The notes: generated by a model from the sequence alone, not told the origin. Shown: positions 1 through 9,207, numbered from the stretch's first letter. The stretch: 60,489 bases of DNA from Variovorax sp. (GCA_017744935.1 JAGIAI010000030.1:1-60489); one strand, 5' to 3'. A program made the numbers and translations.

Positions 1-881
1 GCGACAAGGACTACATCGACTTCTTCCTGCCCATCGTGGCGGACGCGGAAGCCGGTTTCGGCGGCGTGCTCAACGCCTTCGAACTGATGAAGAACATGAT
101 CGCGGCCGGCGCCGCGGGCGTGCACTTCGAGGACCAGCTGGCCGCCGTCAAGAAGTGCGGTCACATGGGCGGCAAGGTGCTGGTGCCCACGCAGGAAGCC
201 GTCGAGAAGCTGATCGCCGCGCGCTTTGCCGCCGATGTGATGGGCGTGCCCTCCATCGTGCTGGCCCGCACCGATGCCGAAGCCGCCAACCTGATCACCA
301 GCGACCATGACGCCAACGACAAGCCCTTCCTGACGGGCGAGCGCACGCAGGAAGGTTTCTTCCGCGTCAAGAACGGCCTGGAGCAGTCCATCAGCCGCGG
401 CGTCGCCTACGCGCCCTATGCCGACCTCGTGTGGTGCGAGACAGGTGTGCCCGACATCGGCTTCGCCCGCGAGTTCGCCCAGGCCGTGCATGCCGCCTGC
501 CCGGGCAAGCTGCTGAGCTACAACTGCTCGCCCTCGTTCAACTGGAAGAAGAACCTGAACGAAAAGCAGATCGCTTCGTTCCAGGAAGACCTGTCGGCCC
601 TCGGCTACAAGTTCCAGTTCATCACGCTGGCCGGCATCCACATCAACTGGTTCCAGACCTTCCAGTTTGCCCATGCCTATGCCCGTGGCGAAGGCATGAA
701 GCACTACACCGAGATGGTGCAGGAGCCCGAGTTCGCCGCGCGCGAGAAGGGCTACACCTTCGTGTCGCACCAGCAGGAAGTCGGGGCCGGTTATTTCGAT
801 GACGTGACCACCGTCATCCAGGGCGGCTCGTCCAGCGTGAAGGCGCTGACGGGCTCGACGGAGGAAGAGCAGTTCCACTGA
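1..881 (+). CDS. aceA: Isocitrate lyase, 3' part (5' end outside window)
   Basis: Glyoxylate-shunt enzyme that splits isocitrate into glyoxylate and succinate in the cytoplasm. The reading frame is open from base 3, so the start lies upstream of the window and only about 292 C-terminal residues are visible. The catalytic KKCGH motif is at bases 150-164, followed by [12 protein letters not shown]. The stretch [14 protein letters not shown] (around bases 520-555) is the conserved substrate-binding segment of true isocitrate lyases rather than methylisocitrate lyases. The frame ends at a TGA followed 28 bases later by an intrinsic terminator. Family assignment is firm. Confidence 0.96.
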   Translation, partial: DKDYIDFFLPIVADAEAGFGGVLNAFELMKNMIAAGAAGVHFEDQLAAVKKCGHMGGKVLVPTQEAVEKLIAARFAADVMGVPSIVLARTDAEAANLITSDHDANDKPFLTGERTQEGFFRVKNGLEQSISRGVAYAPYADLVWCETGVPDIGFAREFAQAVHAACPGKLLSYNCSPSFNWKKNLNEKQIASFQEDLSALGYKFQFITLAGIHINWFQTFQFAHAYARGEGMKHYTEMVQEPEFAAREKGYTFVSHQQEVGAGYFDDVTTVIQGGSSSVKALTGSTEEEQFH

Positions 882-909
882 CCGGTTCAGCAGGTTTGCT
901 CAGGGAGCA

Positions 910-937
910 GGGCTCGGCCGGTGGCCGGGCCCTTTTT
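910..937 (+). terminator. Rho-independent terminator after aceA
   Basis: A 10-bp stem (arms 910-919 and 923-932, one G-U pair) is followed by a run of five T. It lies just downstream of the isocitrate lyase stop codon and should end that transcript. Confidence 0.85.
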
Positions 938-1066
938 GCTTGCTGCGTGCGCGTCGGGAATGCGCTGCGCCGGTCCGGCCTCTTGCGGTTCGCAGAAGTG
1001 CCTTGATCTTTCTTTGCAGCGTGTTGCGCATCGGCACCTGCAGCAGGGCTGCGGCCGAGCGGCCGC

Positions 1067-1072
1067 TACAAT
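1067..1072 (+). promoter_or_regulatory. Probable -10 box of the thrS operon (TACAAT)
   Basis: TACAAT lies about 50 bases upstream of the thrS leader peptide, in the only stretch between the aceA terminator and the leader with a good -10 match. No convincing -35 box is seen at 16-18 bases. The start of transcription would be near 1079. The rest of 938-1066 shows no gene. Confidence 0.45.
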
Positions 1073-1122
1073 CGCGCGCTCATCGTCTGTCCACCAACAA
1101 GGGCGAGAAAGGCAATCTGGTT

Positions 1123-1185
1123 ATGACACCGCGAACTACTGGCACCGCATCGTTCGGTCCGCTTCCCCAGGGGAGCGGCCGGTAG
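1123..1185 (+). CDS. Threonine-rich leader peptide upstream of thrS (20 aa)
   Basis: The short frame encodes [20 protein letters not shown] and stops at TAG. Four of the first eight residues are threonine, specified by ACA, ACT, ACT and ACC. A purine-rich stretch (GAGAAAGG, about 1105-1112) about 10 bases upstream could serve as ribosome binding site. It is followed by competing RNA structures and a terminator directly before threonyl-tRNA synthetase. This is the layout of a ribosome-mediated attenuator that senses charged tRNA-Thr. The peptide would have no function of its own. The assignment rests on sequence logic only; no homologue was searched. Confidence 0.72.
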   Translation: MTPRTTGTASFGPLPQGSGR

Positions 1186-1235
1186 GCCCGCGCAGCGCCG
1201 GCAGGTCCGGCTCGCTCATCCAGCACGAAGCGCGG
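1159..1235 (+). promoter_or_regulatory. Candidate attenuator control region (pause and antiterminator pairings)
   Basis: Bases 1159-1178 can fold into a hairpin inside the leader-peptide frame, just after the Thr codons. CCGCGC at 1188-1193 can pair with GCGCGG at 1230-1235, which is the 5' arm of the terminator. The 3' terminator arm at 1243-1248 has the same CCGCGC sequence, so the two pairings exclude each other. A ribosome reaching the TAG at 1183-1185 would cover 1188-1193 and let the terminator form. A ribosome stalled at the Thr codons would leave that segment free to act as antiterminator. A further strong pairing joins 1173-1182 with 1207-1217. Confidence 0.6.
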
Positions 1236-1260
1236 CTCACCCCCGCGCTTTTTTGTTTTT
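1228..1260 (+). terminator. Intrinsic terminator in the thrS leader (attenuator)
   Basis: An 8-bp stem (arms 1228-1235 and 1243-1250) with a 7-base loop is followed by six T, a G and five T. It lies only 17 bases before the thrS start and between its promoter and coding region, so it can act only as a conditional terminator of thrS. Confidence 0.8.
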
Positions 1261-1276
1261 CGCTCCGAGGTTTCCC

Positions 1277-3184
1277 ATGATCCAGATCACGCTTCCCGAC
1301 AACTCCCGCCGCGAATACCCCGGCCCCGTGACGGTGGCCGAGGTGGCCCAGTCCATCGGCCCCGGCCTCGCCAAGAACACGGTGGCCGGCAAGGTGGACG
1401 GCAAGCTGGTGGACGCCAGCGACCTCATCGACCACGACGCCCGCCTGCAGATCATCACGCCCAAGGACGAGGAAGGGCTGGAGATCATCCGCCACTCCTG
1501 CGCCCACCTGGTCGGCCATGCCGTCAAGCAGCTCTATCCCACGGCCAAGATGGTGATCGGCCCGGTGATCGACGAGGGCTTCTATTACGACATCTCCTAC
1601 GAGCGCCCCTTCACGCCCGACGACATGGCGGCCATCGAGCAGCGCATGAAGGATTTGATCGCGCAGGACTACGACGTCATCAAGAAGATGACGCCGCGCG
1701 CCGAGGTGATCAACGTGTTCAAGGCCCGTGGCGAGGACTACAAGCTGCGCTTGGTCGAGGACATGCCGGACGAGCAGGCCATGGGCCTGTACTACCACCA
1801 GGAATACGTGGACATGTGCCGCGGCCCGCACGTGCCCAACACGCGCTTCCTGAAGGTCTTCAAGCTCACGAAGCTGGCCGGCGCCTACTGGCGCGGCGAT
1901 GCCAAGAACGAACAGCTGCAGCGGATCTACGGCACGGCCTGGGCCGACAAGAAGCAGCTCGACCAGTACATCCAGCGCATCGAGGAAGCCGAGAAGCGCG
2001 ACCACCGCAAGCTGGGCAAGGAACTCGACCTGTTCCACATCGACGACGTCGCGCCCGGCGTGGTGTTCTGGCATCCCAAGGGCTGGGCGCTGTGGCAGGC
2101 CGTGGAGCAGTACATGCGCCAGGTCTACAAGGACACGGGCTACCAGGAAGTGAAGGGCCCGCAGATCCTCGACAAGAGCCTGTGGGAGAAGACGGGCCAC
2201 TGGCAGAACTACCGCGAGAACATGTTCACGACGGAGTCGGAGAAGCGCGACTACGCGCTCAAGCCGATGAACTGCCCCGGCCACGTGCTCATCTTCAAGA
2301 GCGACCTGCGCAGCTACCGCGAACTGCCACTGCGCTATGGCGAGTTCGGCCAATGCCACCGCAACGAGCCCTCGGGCGGGCTGCACGGCATCATGCGCGT
2401 GCGCGGCTTCACGCAGGACGACGGCCACATCTTCTGCACGGAAGACCACATCCTCGAGGAATGCGTGGCGTACACGTCGCAGCTGCTCAAGGTGTACTCG
2501 GACTTCGGCTTCACGGACATCCTCTACAAGGTCGCCACGCGGCCCGAGCACCGCATCGGCGCCGACGAGCTCTGGGACAAGGCCGAAGGCGCGCTGATGG
2601 AAGCGCTGCGCCGCTCGGGGGTGGACTTCGTCATCGCCCCTGGCGACGGCGCCTTCTATGGCCCCAAGATCGAGTACACGCTGCGCGACGCCATCGGCCG
2701 CCAGTGGCAGTGCGGCACGATGCAGGTGGACTTCAACATGGCCGAGCGCCTGGGTGCCGAGTACGTGACGGAATCCAGCGGCCGCGCGCACCCCGTGATG
2801 CTGCACCGTGCCATCGTCGGCAGCCTCGAGCGATTCATCGGCATGCTGATCGAACACCATGCCGGCGCCATGCCCGCGTGGCTGGCGCCGGTGCAGGTGT
2901 CGGTACTCAACATCACGGACGCGCAGGCCGACTATGCGGCGGAAGTTGCGAAAACGCTGCGCCATCAAGGGTTTAGGGTGCAGCTCGATCTGCAGAACGA
3001 GAAGATCACGTATAAAATACGCAAGCATTCGCTGCAAAAGCTTCCGTACATCCTCGTCGTGGGTGACAAGGAAAAGGAAGCCGGTGCCGTCGCGGTGCGC
3101 GCCCGAGGCAATGTCGATCTCGGGGTCATGTCGGTGGAAGCGTTCTCCCAAAAGATCGCCGACGACATCTCCAGCAAGCGTTGA
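1277..3184 (+). CDS. thrS: Threonyl-tRNA synthetase
   Basis: Class II synthetase that charges tRNA-Thr. The 635-residue length is normal for the family. Domains in order are TGS (about 1-62), the editing domain with the HxxxH zinc-type motif at residues 73-77, the catalytic core with MNCPGH, and the C-terminal anticodon-binding domain ending in IADDISSKR. The ATG at 1277 follows GAGG at 1267-1270. An in-frame earlier codon at 1253 lies inside the terminator T-run and is not the start. First gene of the conserved thrS-infC-rpmI-rplT-pheST-ihfA operon, probably controlled by the threonine leader upstream. Confidence 0.97.
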   Translation: MIQITLPDNSRREYPGPVTVAEVAQSIGPGLAKNTVAGKVDGKLVDASDLIDHDARLQIITPKDEEGLEIIRHSCAHLVGHAVKQLYPTAKMVIGPVIDEGFYYDISYERPFTPDDMAAIEQRMKDLIAQDYDVIKKMTPRAEVINVFKARGEDYKLRLVEDMPDEQAMGLYYHQEYVDMCRGPHVPNTRFLKVFKLTKLAGAYWRGDAKNEQLQRIYGTAWADKKQLDQYIQRIEEAEKRDHRKLGKELDLFHIDDVAPGVVFWHPKGWALWQAVEQYMRQVYKDTGYQEVKGPQILDKSLWEKTGHWQNYRENMFTTESEKRDYALKPMNCPGHVLIFKSDLRSYRELPLRYGEFGQCHRNEPSGGLHGIMRVRGFTQDDGHIFCTEDHILEECVAYTSQLLKVYSDFGFTDILYKVATRPEHRIGADELWDKAEGALMEALRRSGVDFVIAPGDGAFYGPKIEYTLRDAIGRQWQCGTMQVDFNMAERLGAEYVTESSGRAHPVMLHRAIVGSLERFIGMLIEHHAGAMPAWLAPVQVSVLNITDAQADYAAEVAKTLRHQGFRVQLDLQNEKITYKIRKHSLQKLPYILVVGDKEKEAGAVAVRARGNVDLGVMSVEAFSQKIADDISSKR

Positions 3185-3252
3185 CAACCCTCAGGTCCGA
3201 GCTTTACTGCCGGGCCTGTGCTTTGCTTGGGTGCGTGCCAATAACGGCGTTA

Positions 3253-3269
3253 GCTACAGAATTTGTAGC
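3253..3269 (+). promoter_or_regulatory. Small hairpin upstream of the infC start
   Basis: GCTACA (3253-3258) and TGTAGC (3264-3269) form a perfect 6-bp stem with a 5-base loop. It sits 21 bases before the proposed ATC start and just 5' of the GAAGGA ribosome binding site. It might influence infC translation, but it could be incidental. Confidence 0.35.
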
Positions 3270-3290
3270 ATCTGATGAAGGACTGAAGCC

Positions 3291-3887
3291 ATCGCTACTG
3301 CATTTCGCGACCGTCGCCAACGCGAGGAACGCCAACACCGCCTGAACCGGGAAATCATGGCCCCGGAAGTTCGCCTGTTCGGACCCGAAAACGAGGCCCT
3401 GGGCGTTGTGAGCCTTTCCGAGGCATTGCGTCTGGCCGGCGAGCACGACGTGGACCTGGTCGAGGTGGTTGCTGCCGCCAATCCGCCGGTCTGCCGGTTG
3501 ATCGAGTACGGCAAGTTCAAATTCCTCGAACAGAAGAAGGCCGCCGAGGCGAAGTCGAAGCAGAAGGTCATCGAGGTCAAGGAAGTCAAGTTCCGGCCAG
3601 GTACCGACGATGGCGACTACAACATCAAGATGCGCAACATCCGTCGTTTTCTGGACGACGGCGACAAGTGCAAGATCACGCTGCGCTTCCGCGGTCGCGA
3701 GATCACGCACCAGGAGCTGGGCCTGGCCCTGCTGCAGCGCATCCGGGATGAACTGGGCGACGCCATCGTGGTCGAGCAGTTCCCCAAGCTGGAAGGCCGG
3801 CAGATGATCATGATGATCGCGCCGGGCCGCAAGAAGGGTGGGGCGGCTCCCAAGGCCGCCGAGCCGGCGACGTCCGGCCAGGCCTGA
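3291..3887 (+). CDS. infC: Translation initiation factor IF-3, with ATC start
   Basis: IF-3 binds the 30S subunit and checks start-codon choice. The first ATG in the frame is at 3357, but the frame continues upstream and encodes conserved N-terminal residues ([20 protein letters not shown]). It begins at an ATC at 3291, with GAAGGA about 9 bases before it. This gives 198 residues with the usual N- and C-terminal IF-3 domains. A rare start codon is the known device by which IF-3 represses its own gene in E. coli (AUU there). No ATG, GTG or TTG lies in the N-terminal extension near the ribosome binding site. Followed by rpmI and rplT. Confidence 0.9.
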   Translation: MATAFRDRRQREERQHRLNREIMAPEVRLFGPENEALGVVSLSEALRLAGEHDVDLVEVVAAANPPVCRLIEYGKFKFLEQKKAAEAKSKQKVIEVKEVKFRPGTDDGDYNIKMRNIRRFLDDGDKCKITLRFRGREITHQELGLALLQRIRDELGDAIVVEQFPKLEGRQMIMMIAPGRKKGGAAPKAAEPATSGQA

Positions 3888-3918
3888 AGCGCGAGCTTCG
3901 CCTGCCTGCAAAGGATTT

Positions 3919-3996
3919 CGCCGCTGGCGCCGCAAGGCGCCGGTGGCGGGATGAAGAAGTGCCTCGAAGGCCAACAAGTCCGGGAAGGATTCCCGG
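3919..3996 (+). promoter_or_regulatory. Structured infC-rpmI spacer, candidate ribosomal-protein operator
   Basis: The 142-base spacer holds a 13-bp stem (3919-3931 with 3936-3948, two G-U pairs) capped by GCAA, then a perfect 7-bp hairpin (3980-3986 with 3990-3996). In E. coli, L20 represses its operon by binding structured RNA upstream of rpmI. A similar role is inferred here from position only. GGCGCC occurs in both elements and could allow long-range pairing. Confidence 0.4.
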
Positions 3997-4029
3997 CGCC
4001 TTGCGAGCACAAGTAAAAGGAGCATTCAC

Positions 4030-4233
4030 ATGCCCAAGATGAAGACCAAGAGCAGCGCGAAGAAACGCTTTCGCGTTCGTCCCGGTGGCACCGTCAAGCG
4101 CGGTCAAGCCTTCAAGCGTCACATCCTGACGAAGAAGACCACCAAGAACAAGCGTCACCTGCGTGGTGCAACGGCAGTGCACGAGACCAACATGGTTTCG
4201 ATGGCCGCCATGTTGCCCGGTAGCGGCATCTAA
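4030..4233 (+). CDS. rpmI: 50S ribosomal protein L35
   Basis: Small basic protein of 67 residues with the family signature [16 protein letters not shown] at the N-terminus and [12 protein letters not shown] in the middle. A strong AAAAGGAG ribosome binding site precedes the ATG. It lies in the classical infC-rpmI-rplT order, 24 bases before rplT, and is a component of the large ribosomal subunit. Confidence 0.98.
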   Translation: MPKMKTKSSAKKRFRVRPGGTVKRGQAFKRHILTKKTTKNKRHLRGATAVHETNMVSMAAMLPGSGI

Positions 4234-4257
4234 TCCAGACGAACAAGGAGTACACAC

Positions 4258-4617
4258 ATGCCTCGCGTCAAACGTGGTGTAACGGCTCGCGCCCGTCACA
4301 AGAAGGTTCTCGCACTCGCCAAGGGTTTCCGTGGTCGCCGCGGCAATGTCTTCCGCATCGCCAAACAGGCGGTGATGAAGGCTGGCCAATATGCATATCG
4401 CGACCGCCGCAACAAGAAGCGCGTGTTCCGCCAACTGTGGATTGCGCGTATCAATGCCGCTTCCCGTGAACTGGGCCTGACCTACAGCCAGTTCGCCAAC
4501 GGCATCCGCAAGGCCGGTATCGAGATCGACCGCAAGGTCCTCGCCGATATCGCCGTGCACGACAAGGCCGCTTTTGCCGGCATCGTGGAGCAGGTCAAGG
4601 CCAAGCTGGCTGCTTGA
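4258..4617 (+). CDS. rplT: 50S ribosomal protein L20
   Basis: 119 residues beginning [16 protein letters not shown], typical of L20, which binds 23S rRNA early in assembly and often represses its own operon. AAGGAG is placed 9 bases before the ATG. A terminator follows about 50 bases after the stop, so pheS may be read partly by read-through and partly from its own promoter. Confidence 0.98.
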   Translation: MPRVKRGVTARARHKKVLALAKGFRGRRGNVFRIAKQAVMKAGQYAYRDRRNKKRVFRQLWIARINAASRELGLTYSQFANGIRKAGIEIDRKVLADIAVHDKAAFAGIVEQVKAKLAA

Positions 4618-4666
4618 TTCCGCAAGCAGGTTGCCGTCTCGTGACGGCTCCCTGCGCCCACGGCAC

Positions 4667-4702
4667 AAGGGCTGGCGCTTGAAAGGGCACCAGCCCTTTT
4701 TT
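4667..4702 (+). terminator. Intrinsic terminator between rplT and pheS
   Basis: A 9-bp stem (4667-4675 with 4690-4698) is followed by a T-run to 4702. No phenylalanine-rich leader frame precedes it, so it looks like a plain or partial terminator rather than a pheM-type attenuator. A second small hairpin (GCCGTC/GACGGC) lies at about 4632-4647. Confidence 0.75.
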
Positions 4703-4747
4703 CATCGTTCTCCAGCCCGCTTTTCTTTTCACGTCGAAGTATTCCCC

Positions 4748-5824
4748 ATGAACGAGTTGGACTCCCTGGTCGAAACCGCACGCGCCGCCTTTGCTGGCGC
4801 GAAGGCGCCCGCCGAACTCGAAAATGCCAAGGCTCAGTTTCTAGGCAAATCGGGCCGCGTTACCGAGCTGATGAAGGGCATGGCTGCCCTGAGCGTCGAC
4901 GAGAAGAAGACCCGCGGTGCTGCGATCAACGTCGCCAAACAGGCCATCGAGGCAGCGCTCACCGAACGTCGCCAGCAGCTCGCCGATGAGGAATTGGCGG
5001 TGCAGCTCCGCGCCGAGGCGCTCGACGTCACCCTGCCGGGTCGGCGGCGCGTCACGGGTGGTCTTCACCCGGTGAGCCGCACCATGGAGCGAATCGAAGC
5101 CATCTTCTCCAGCATGGGCTTCGACGTCGCCGACGGCCCGGAGATCGAGAGCGACTGGCACAGCTTCACGTCGCTCAACAACCCACCGAACCATCCTGCG
5201 CGGTCGATGCAGGACACGTTCTACGTGGATATCAACGGCGAGGATGGGATCCCCTACAACTTGCGTCCGCACACCAGCCCGATGCAGGTTCGGTATGCGC
5301 ATCAGCACATCAAGAAGTACGCTGCTCAATTCGAAGCTGCGGCGGGCGACGCCACGGGTACCGTCAAGGCGCCAGAGATCCGCGTGATTGCACCCGGACG
5401 CACCTACCGCGTCGACAGCGACGCCACGCATTCGCCGATGTTCCACCAATGCGAAGGCCTGTGGCTCGGCGAGAACGTGAGCTTCAAGGACCTGAAGGTC
5501 GTCTTCACCGACTTCTGCCGCACCTTCTTCGAAAGCGACGACCTGATCCTGCGCTTCCGCCCGAGCTTCTTCCCTTTCACCGAGCCGAGCGCCGAGATCG
5601 ACATCCAGTTCCAAAGCGGCCCGCTGGCTGGTCGCTGGCTCGAGGTAGCCGGATCGGGCCAGGTGCATCCGAATGTCGTGCGCAACATGGGCCTCGATCC
5701 GGAACGCTATATCGGCTTCGCCTTCGGCATGGGGCCAGACCGGCTCACGATGCTGCGCTACGGCGTCAACGACCTTCGCCTCTTCTTTGATGGCGACCTT
5801 CGCTTCCTGAGTCAATTCCAGTAA
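4748..5824 (+). CDS. pheS: Phenylalanyl-tRNA synthetase alpha subunit
   Basis: Catalytic subunit of the alpha2-beta2 enzyme that charges tRNA-Phe. The 358 residues comprise an N-terminal coiled-coil region (about 1-90) and the class II catalytic core with [19 protein letters not shown] and the C-terminal [17 protein letters not shown] motif 3. The start chosen is [10 protein letters not shown] at 4748; upstream in-frame codons run through the terminator. pheT begins 19 bases after its stop. Confidence 0.97.
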   Translation: MNELDSLVETARAAFAGAKAPAELENAKAQFLGKSGRVTELMKGMAALSVDEKKTRGAAINVAKQAIEAALTERRQQLADEELAVQLRAEALDVTLPGRRRVTGGLHPVSRTMERIEAIFSSMGFDVADGPEIESDWHSFTSLNNPPNHPARSMQDTFYVDINGEDGIPYNLRPHTSPMQVRYAHQHIKKYAAQFEAAAGDATGTVKAPEIRVIAPGRTYRVDSDATHSPMFHQCEGLWLGENVSFKDLKVVFTDFCRTFFESDDLILRFRPSFFPFTEPSAEIDIQFQSGPLAGRWLEVAGSGQVHPNVVRNMGLDPERYIGFAFGMGPDRLTMLRYGVNDLRLFFDGDLRFLSQFQ

Positions 5825-5843
5825 ACAGAACGAGATCGACGAG

Positions 5844-8282
5844 ATGCAATTTCCCGAGACCTGGTTGCGCGAGTTCTGCAACCCGCCGCTCAGCAGTGCC
5901 GAACTGGCCGAAACGCTCACGATGGGCGGCTTCGAGGTCGAGGAGCGCCGGCCGGTGGCGCCGCCTTTCTCGAAGGTCGTGGTCGGCGAGATCAAGGAAG
6001 CTGCCCAGCACCCCAATGCCGATCGCCTGCGCGTGTGCCAGGTCGACGCGGGGCAGGGCGCTTTGCTCAACATCGTGTGCGGTGCACCGAATGCGCGCGC
6101 CGGGATCAAGGTGCCGCTGGCACTTGTGGGCGCCGAATTGCCTCCGGGCGATGATGGCAAGCCGTTCTCGATCAAGCTAGGCAAGCTCCGCGGCGTCGAG
6201 AGCCAGGGCATGCTGTGCTCGGCGCGCGAACTCAAGCTGAGCGACGACCACGGCGGTCTTCTGGAGCTCGCCGCCGACGCACCCATCGGCGCCGATATTC
6301 GCGAGGTGCTGAAGCTCGACGATTCGCTACTCACGCTCAAGCTGACGCCCAACTTGGCGCATGGCCTGAGCGTCTACGGCATTGCGCGCGAACTCGCCGC
6401 GCTGACCGGCGCGCCGCTCAAGACCCCGGCAATCACACCGGTGGCGACGACCGCGTCGGCCAAGCTGCCGGTCAAGGTCGAAGCGCCGGAACTGTGCGGC
6501 CGCTTCTCCGGCCGTGTCGTCAGCGGCGTCGATACCAAGGTTGCAACCCCCGCGTGGATGGCCGATCGGCTGGCGCGCTGTGGCCAGCGCAGTGTCTCGC
6601 CGCTCGTGGACATCTCGAACTACGTGATGTTCGAGTACGGCCAGCCTTCGCACATCTTCGACTTCGACAAGATCCACGGCGGCCTCGTCGTGCGCTGGGG
6701 CAAGCCCGGCGAGCAGCTCAAGCTGTTGAACGGCAATACAGTCACCGTCGATGAAAAGGTCGGAGTCATTGCCGATGACCGCGAGGTCGAATCGCTCGCC
6801 GGCATCATGGGCGGCGACTCGACGGCAGTCTCCGACGACACACGCAACATCTACATCGAGGCCGCTTTCTGGTGGCCGGAGAGTGTACAAGGCCGTTCGC
6901 GGCGCTTTAACTTCTCGACGGACGCAGGGCATCGCTTCGAGCGCGGGGTCGATCCGAGCCGCACCGTGGCGATCATCGAGCGCATCACGCAACTGGTCGT
7001 CGAGATCTGCGGCGGTAAGGCGGGTCCGATCGACGATCAGACGCTGCGCCTGCCGGAGGCCAAGCCAGTCACCTTGCGTGTCGAGCGCGCAGCGCGCGTC
7101 ATCGGCATGCCTCTGACGCAGGCTCAATGCGCCGACGCACTGCGCCGCCTTGCGCTGCCGGTCGAGGAAGGCAACGGCACGTTGATGATCACGCCGCCGC
7201 CGCATCGGTTCGATCTGCTGATCGAGGAAGACCTGATTGAAGAGGTCGCCCGGCTCGTGGGCTACAACAACCTGCCCACGACTCCGCCGCTGGCGCCGAT
7301 CACTGCGCGCATCCGGCCTGAAGCGCGCCGGAGCCGCTCATCGGTTCGTCAAGCTCTGGCGTCCTTGGGCTATCAGGAAACGATCAACTTCAGCTTCGTG
7401 GAGGAGCACTGGGAGCACGAGCTCGCCGGCAACGCCAATCCCATCAAGCTGCTGAATCCGATCGCGAGCCAGATGAGCGTGATGCGCTCGTCGCTGATGG
7501 GCTCGCTGCTGCAGGTTCTCAAATTCAACGTCGACCGCAGGGCTGCACGTGCCCGCGTGTTCGAGATCGGCCGCGTCTTCCTGCGCGACGACAAGGTCAA
7601 GACGACCGACAGCACCGTCCAGGGCATTCACCAGCCGATGCGTGTCGCGGGCCTCGCCTGGGGCGATGGCGAAGAGGCGCGCTGGGAGGGCAAGGGACGC
7701 CGCACCGATTTCTTCGACGTGAAGGGTGATGTCGAGGCGCTGCTCGCGCCGCGTGTCGCGACTTTCGCGCCCGTCGAGCATCCGGCCTTGCACCCGGGCC
7801 GCGCAGCCCGCGTCCTCGTCGACAGGCATGAGATCGGTGTCGTCGGCGAATTGCATCCACGCTGGCGCCAGAAGTGGGACTTCGCCCATGCGCCGGTGCT
7901 GTTCGAGCTCGATCTGGACGCCGTCGTCGCGCGGCCTGTGCCGGTCGCGCAGCCGGTGGCAAAGCACCAGGCTGTAGAACGCGACATCGCCGTCGTCGTC
8001 GCGGAATCGGTCACCCACGATGCGCTGATGGGTGCGATCCGCGAAAGCGCGGATGGCAGTCTGCTGCGCGAACTGTCGCTCTTCGATATCTACCGTCCAG
8101 CCGTTGCTCGCGATGGCACCGTTGCCGCTGCGGGCGGCCTGGCTCCGGGCGAAAAGAGCATGGCCGTGCGGCTCAGCTTCAACAGTGATGCGGCGACGCT
8201 CACGGACGAACAGGTCGAGGCGGCCGTGCACGCGATCGTTGCTCAACTCGCCGTCAGGCTCGGCGCGCGTCTGCGGGTATGA
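5844..8282 (+). CDS. pheT: Phenylalanyl-tRNA synthetase beta subunit
   Basis: Beta subunit of 812 residues, the usual size. It begins MQFPETWLREF, followed by the OB-fold tRNA-binding domain (about 40-150), B3/B4 editing domains, B5, and the C-terminal FDX-ACB domain that contacts tRNA-Phe. It carries editing of misacylated Tyr-tRNA-Phe. The stop overlaps the ihfA start (ATGA at 8279-8282), indicating translational coupling. Confidence 0.97.
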   Translation: MQFPETWLREFCNPPLSSAELAETLTMGGFEVEERRPVAPPFSKVVVGEIKEAAQHPNADRLRVCQVDAGQGALLNIVCGAPNARAGIKVPLALVGAELPPGDDGKPFSIKLGKLRGVESQGMLCSARELKLSDDHGGLLELAADAPIGADIREVLKLDDSLLTLKLTPNLAHGLSVYGIARELAALTGAPLKTPAITPVATTASAKLPVKVEAPELCGRFSGRVVSGVDTKVATPAWMADRLARCGQRSVSPLVDISNYVMFEYGQPSHIFDFDKIHGGLVVRWGKPGEQLKLLNGNTVTVDEKVGVIADDREVESLAGIMGGDSTAVSDDTRNIYIEAAFWWPESVQGRSRRFNFSTDAGHRFERGVDPSRTVAIIERITQLVVEICGGKAGPIDDQTLRLPEAKPVTLRVERAARVIGMPLTQAQCADALRRLALPVEEGNGTLMITPPPHRFDLLIEEDLIEEVARLVGYNNLPTTPPLAPITARIRPEARRSRSSVRQALASLGYQETINFSFVEEHWEHELAGNANPIKLLNPIASQMSVMRSSLMGSLLQVLKFNVDRRAARARVFEIGRVFLRDDKVKTTDSTVQGIHQPMRVAGLAWGDGEEARWEGKGRRTDFFDVKGDVEALLAPRVATFAPVEHPALHPGRAARVLVDRHEIGVVGELHPRWRQKWDFAHAPVLFELDLDAVVARPVPVAQPVAKHQAVERDIAVVVAESVTHDALMGAIRESADGSLLRELSLFDIYRPAVARDGTVAAAGGLAPGEKSMAVRLSFNSDAATLTDEQVEAAVHAIVAQLAVRLGARLRV

Positions 8283-8650
8283 ACGCCATGGAATTCACGC
8301 TCGAAGCCCTCGAAACGCCGGCATTGACCAAGGCGCATCTGGCGGATCTGCTGTTCGAGCAGATCGGTCTGAACAAGCGCGAGTCCAAGGACATGGTCGA
8401 GGCCTTTTTCGACCTGATCGCCAGCAGCCTGATCGAAGGCACGGACGTCAAGATCTCGGGCTTCGGCAATTTCCAGATTCGCGTGAAGGCACCTCGCCCA
8501 GGGCGCAATCCGCGTACCGGCGAAGCGATCCCCATCGGCGAGCGTCGTGTGGCGACTTTCCATGCGAGCGCCAAGCTCAAGGAACAAATTCACGGAAGCA
8601 TCTCCGAGGATGCGCCGCAAGAGGTCGAGTGGAGCCTCGGCGCGGAGTAG
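8279..8650 (+). CDS. ihfA: Integration host factor alpha subunit
   Basis: Nucleoid protein that bends DNA as a heterodimer with IhfB. The 123-residue product has the HU/IHF signature GFGNFQIRVKAPRPGRNPRT with the DNA-intercalating proline region. It is longer than the 99-residue E. coli protein, with extra residues at both ends. If a second ATG at 8288 is used, the N-terminus shortens by three residues. The 4-base overlap with pheT repeats the pheT-ihfA linkage of enteric bacteria. Confidence 0.95.
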   Translation: MNAMEFTLEALETPALTKAHLADLLFEQIGLNKRESKDMVEAFFDLIASSLIEGTDVKISGFGNFQIRVKAPRPGRNPRTGEAIPIGERRVATFHASAKLKEQIHGSISEDAPQEVEWSLGAE

Positions 8651-8716
8651 GTTTCTTGTTTTGGCACTCGGAGGTGGAGTAACCTCTGAGGTTTCGCTCG
8701 CACTGCCCTGATTTCA

Positions 8717-9181
8717 ATGGAGAAAGCCCTCCCGCCGATTCCCGTCAAACGCTACTTCACGATCGGTGAGGTCGGGGAGCTGTGCGGCGTCAAGCCGCAT
8801 GTGCTGCGCTACTGGGAGCAGGAGTTCACGCAACTGCGGCCGATGAAGCGGCGCGGTAACCGCCGCTACTACCAGCACCACGAGGTGCTGATGATCCGCC
8901 GCATCCGCGATCTGCTGTATGACCAGGGGTTCACCATCAGTGGTGCGCGGAACAAGTTGCAGGAGATGGTCCAGTCCGAGCGCGAGCGACGCAAGTCAGG
9001 CAACGATGTTCCCCTCGAAGGAATGGAGGCGGTCGAGATCGATCGGGAGGAGTTCGACGCCGCTGTGCAGGACGACAAGGAGACGCAGCCGCAGCCATCT
9101 CGTACGGTGGACGTGTCGCAGTTGCTCCACCTTCGCCGCGAGCTCAACGAAATTCGTGCGCTGTTGACCCCGAGTCACTGA
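8717..9181 (+). CDS. MerR family transcriptional regulator
   Basis: 154 residues with a winged helix-turn-helix at 13-82 (YFTIGEVGELCGVKPHVLRYWE). It has no cysteine pattern for metal sensing in the C-terminal half, which is acidic and ends in a short helical segment. This small MerR protein follows ihfA in many beta- and gammaproteobacteria. The target is unknown. It is placed 66 bases after ihfA and 26 bases before the tRNA gene. Confidence 0.88.
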   Translation: MEKALPPIPVKRYFTIGEVGELCGVKPHVLRYWEQEFTQLRPMKRRGNRRYYQHHEVLMIRRIRDLLYDQGFTISGARNKLQEMVQSERERRKSGNDVPLEGMEAVEIDREEFDAAVQDDKETQPQPSRTVDVSQLLHLRRELNEIRALLTPSH

Positions 9182-9192
9182 ATTCGCGCGGC

Positions 9193-9198
9193 TATAAT
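9193..9198 (+). promoter_or_regulatory. -10 box (TATAAT) of the tRNA-Pro gene
   Basis: A perfect TATAAT ends 9 bases before the mature tRNA. The nearest TTGACC (9164-9169) is 23 bases away, too far for a standard -35 box, so only the -10 is claimed. Confidence 0.6.
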
Positions 9199-9207
9199 CT
9201 AGGGCTT

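Noticed and set aside
1136..3187. 683-codon open frame on the minus strand opposite thrS
   Set aside because: It mirrors thrS in full, has no recognisable protein features and arises from high G+C codon structure.
4667..4748. pheM-like phenylalanine attenuator before pheS
   Set aside because: No short leader frame with Phe codons precedes the hairpin; only a terminator can be supported.
9164..9169. TTGACC as -35 box of tRNA-Pro
   Set aside because: The spacer to TATAAT is 23 bases, far from the usual 16-18.
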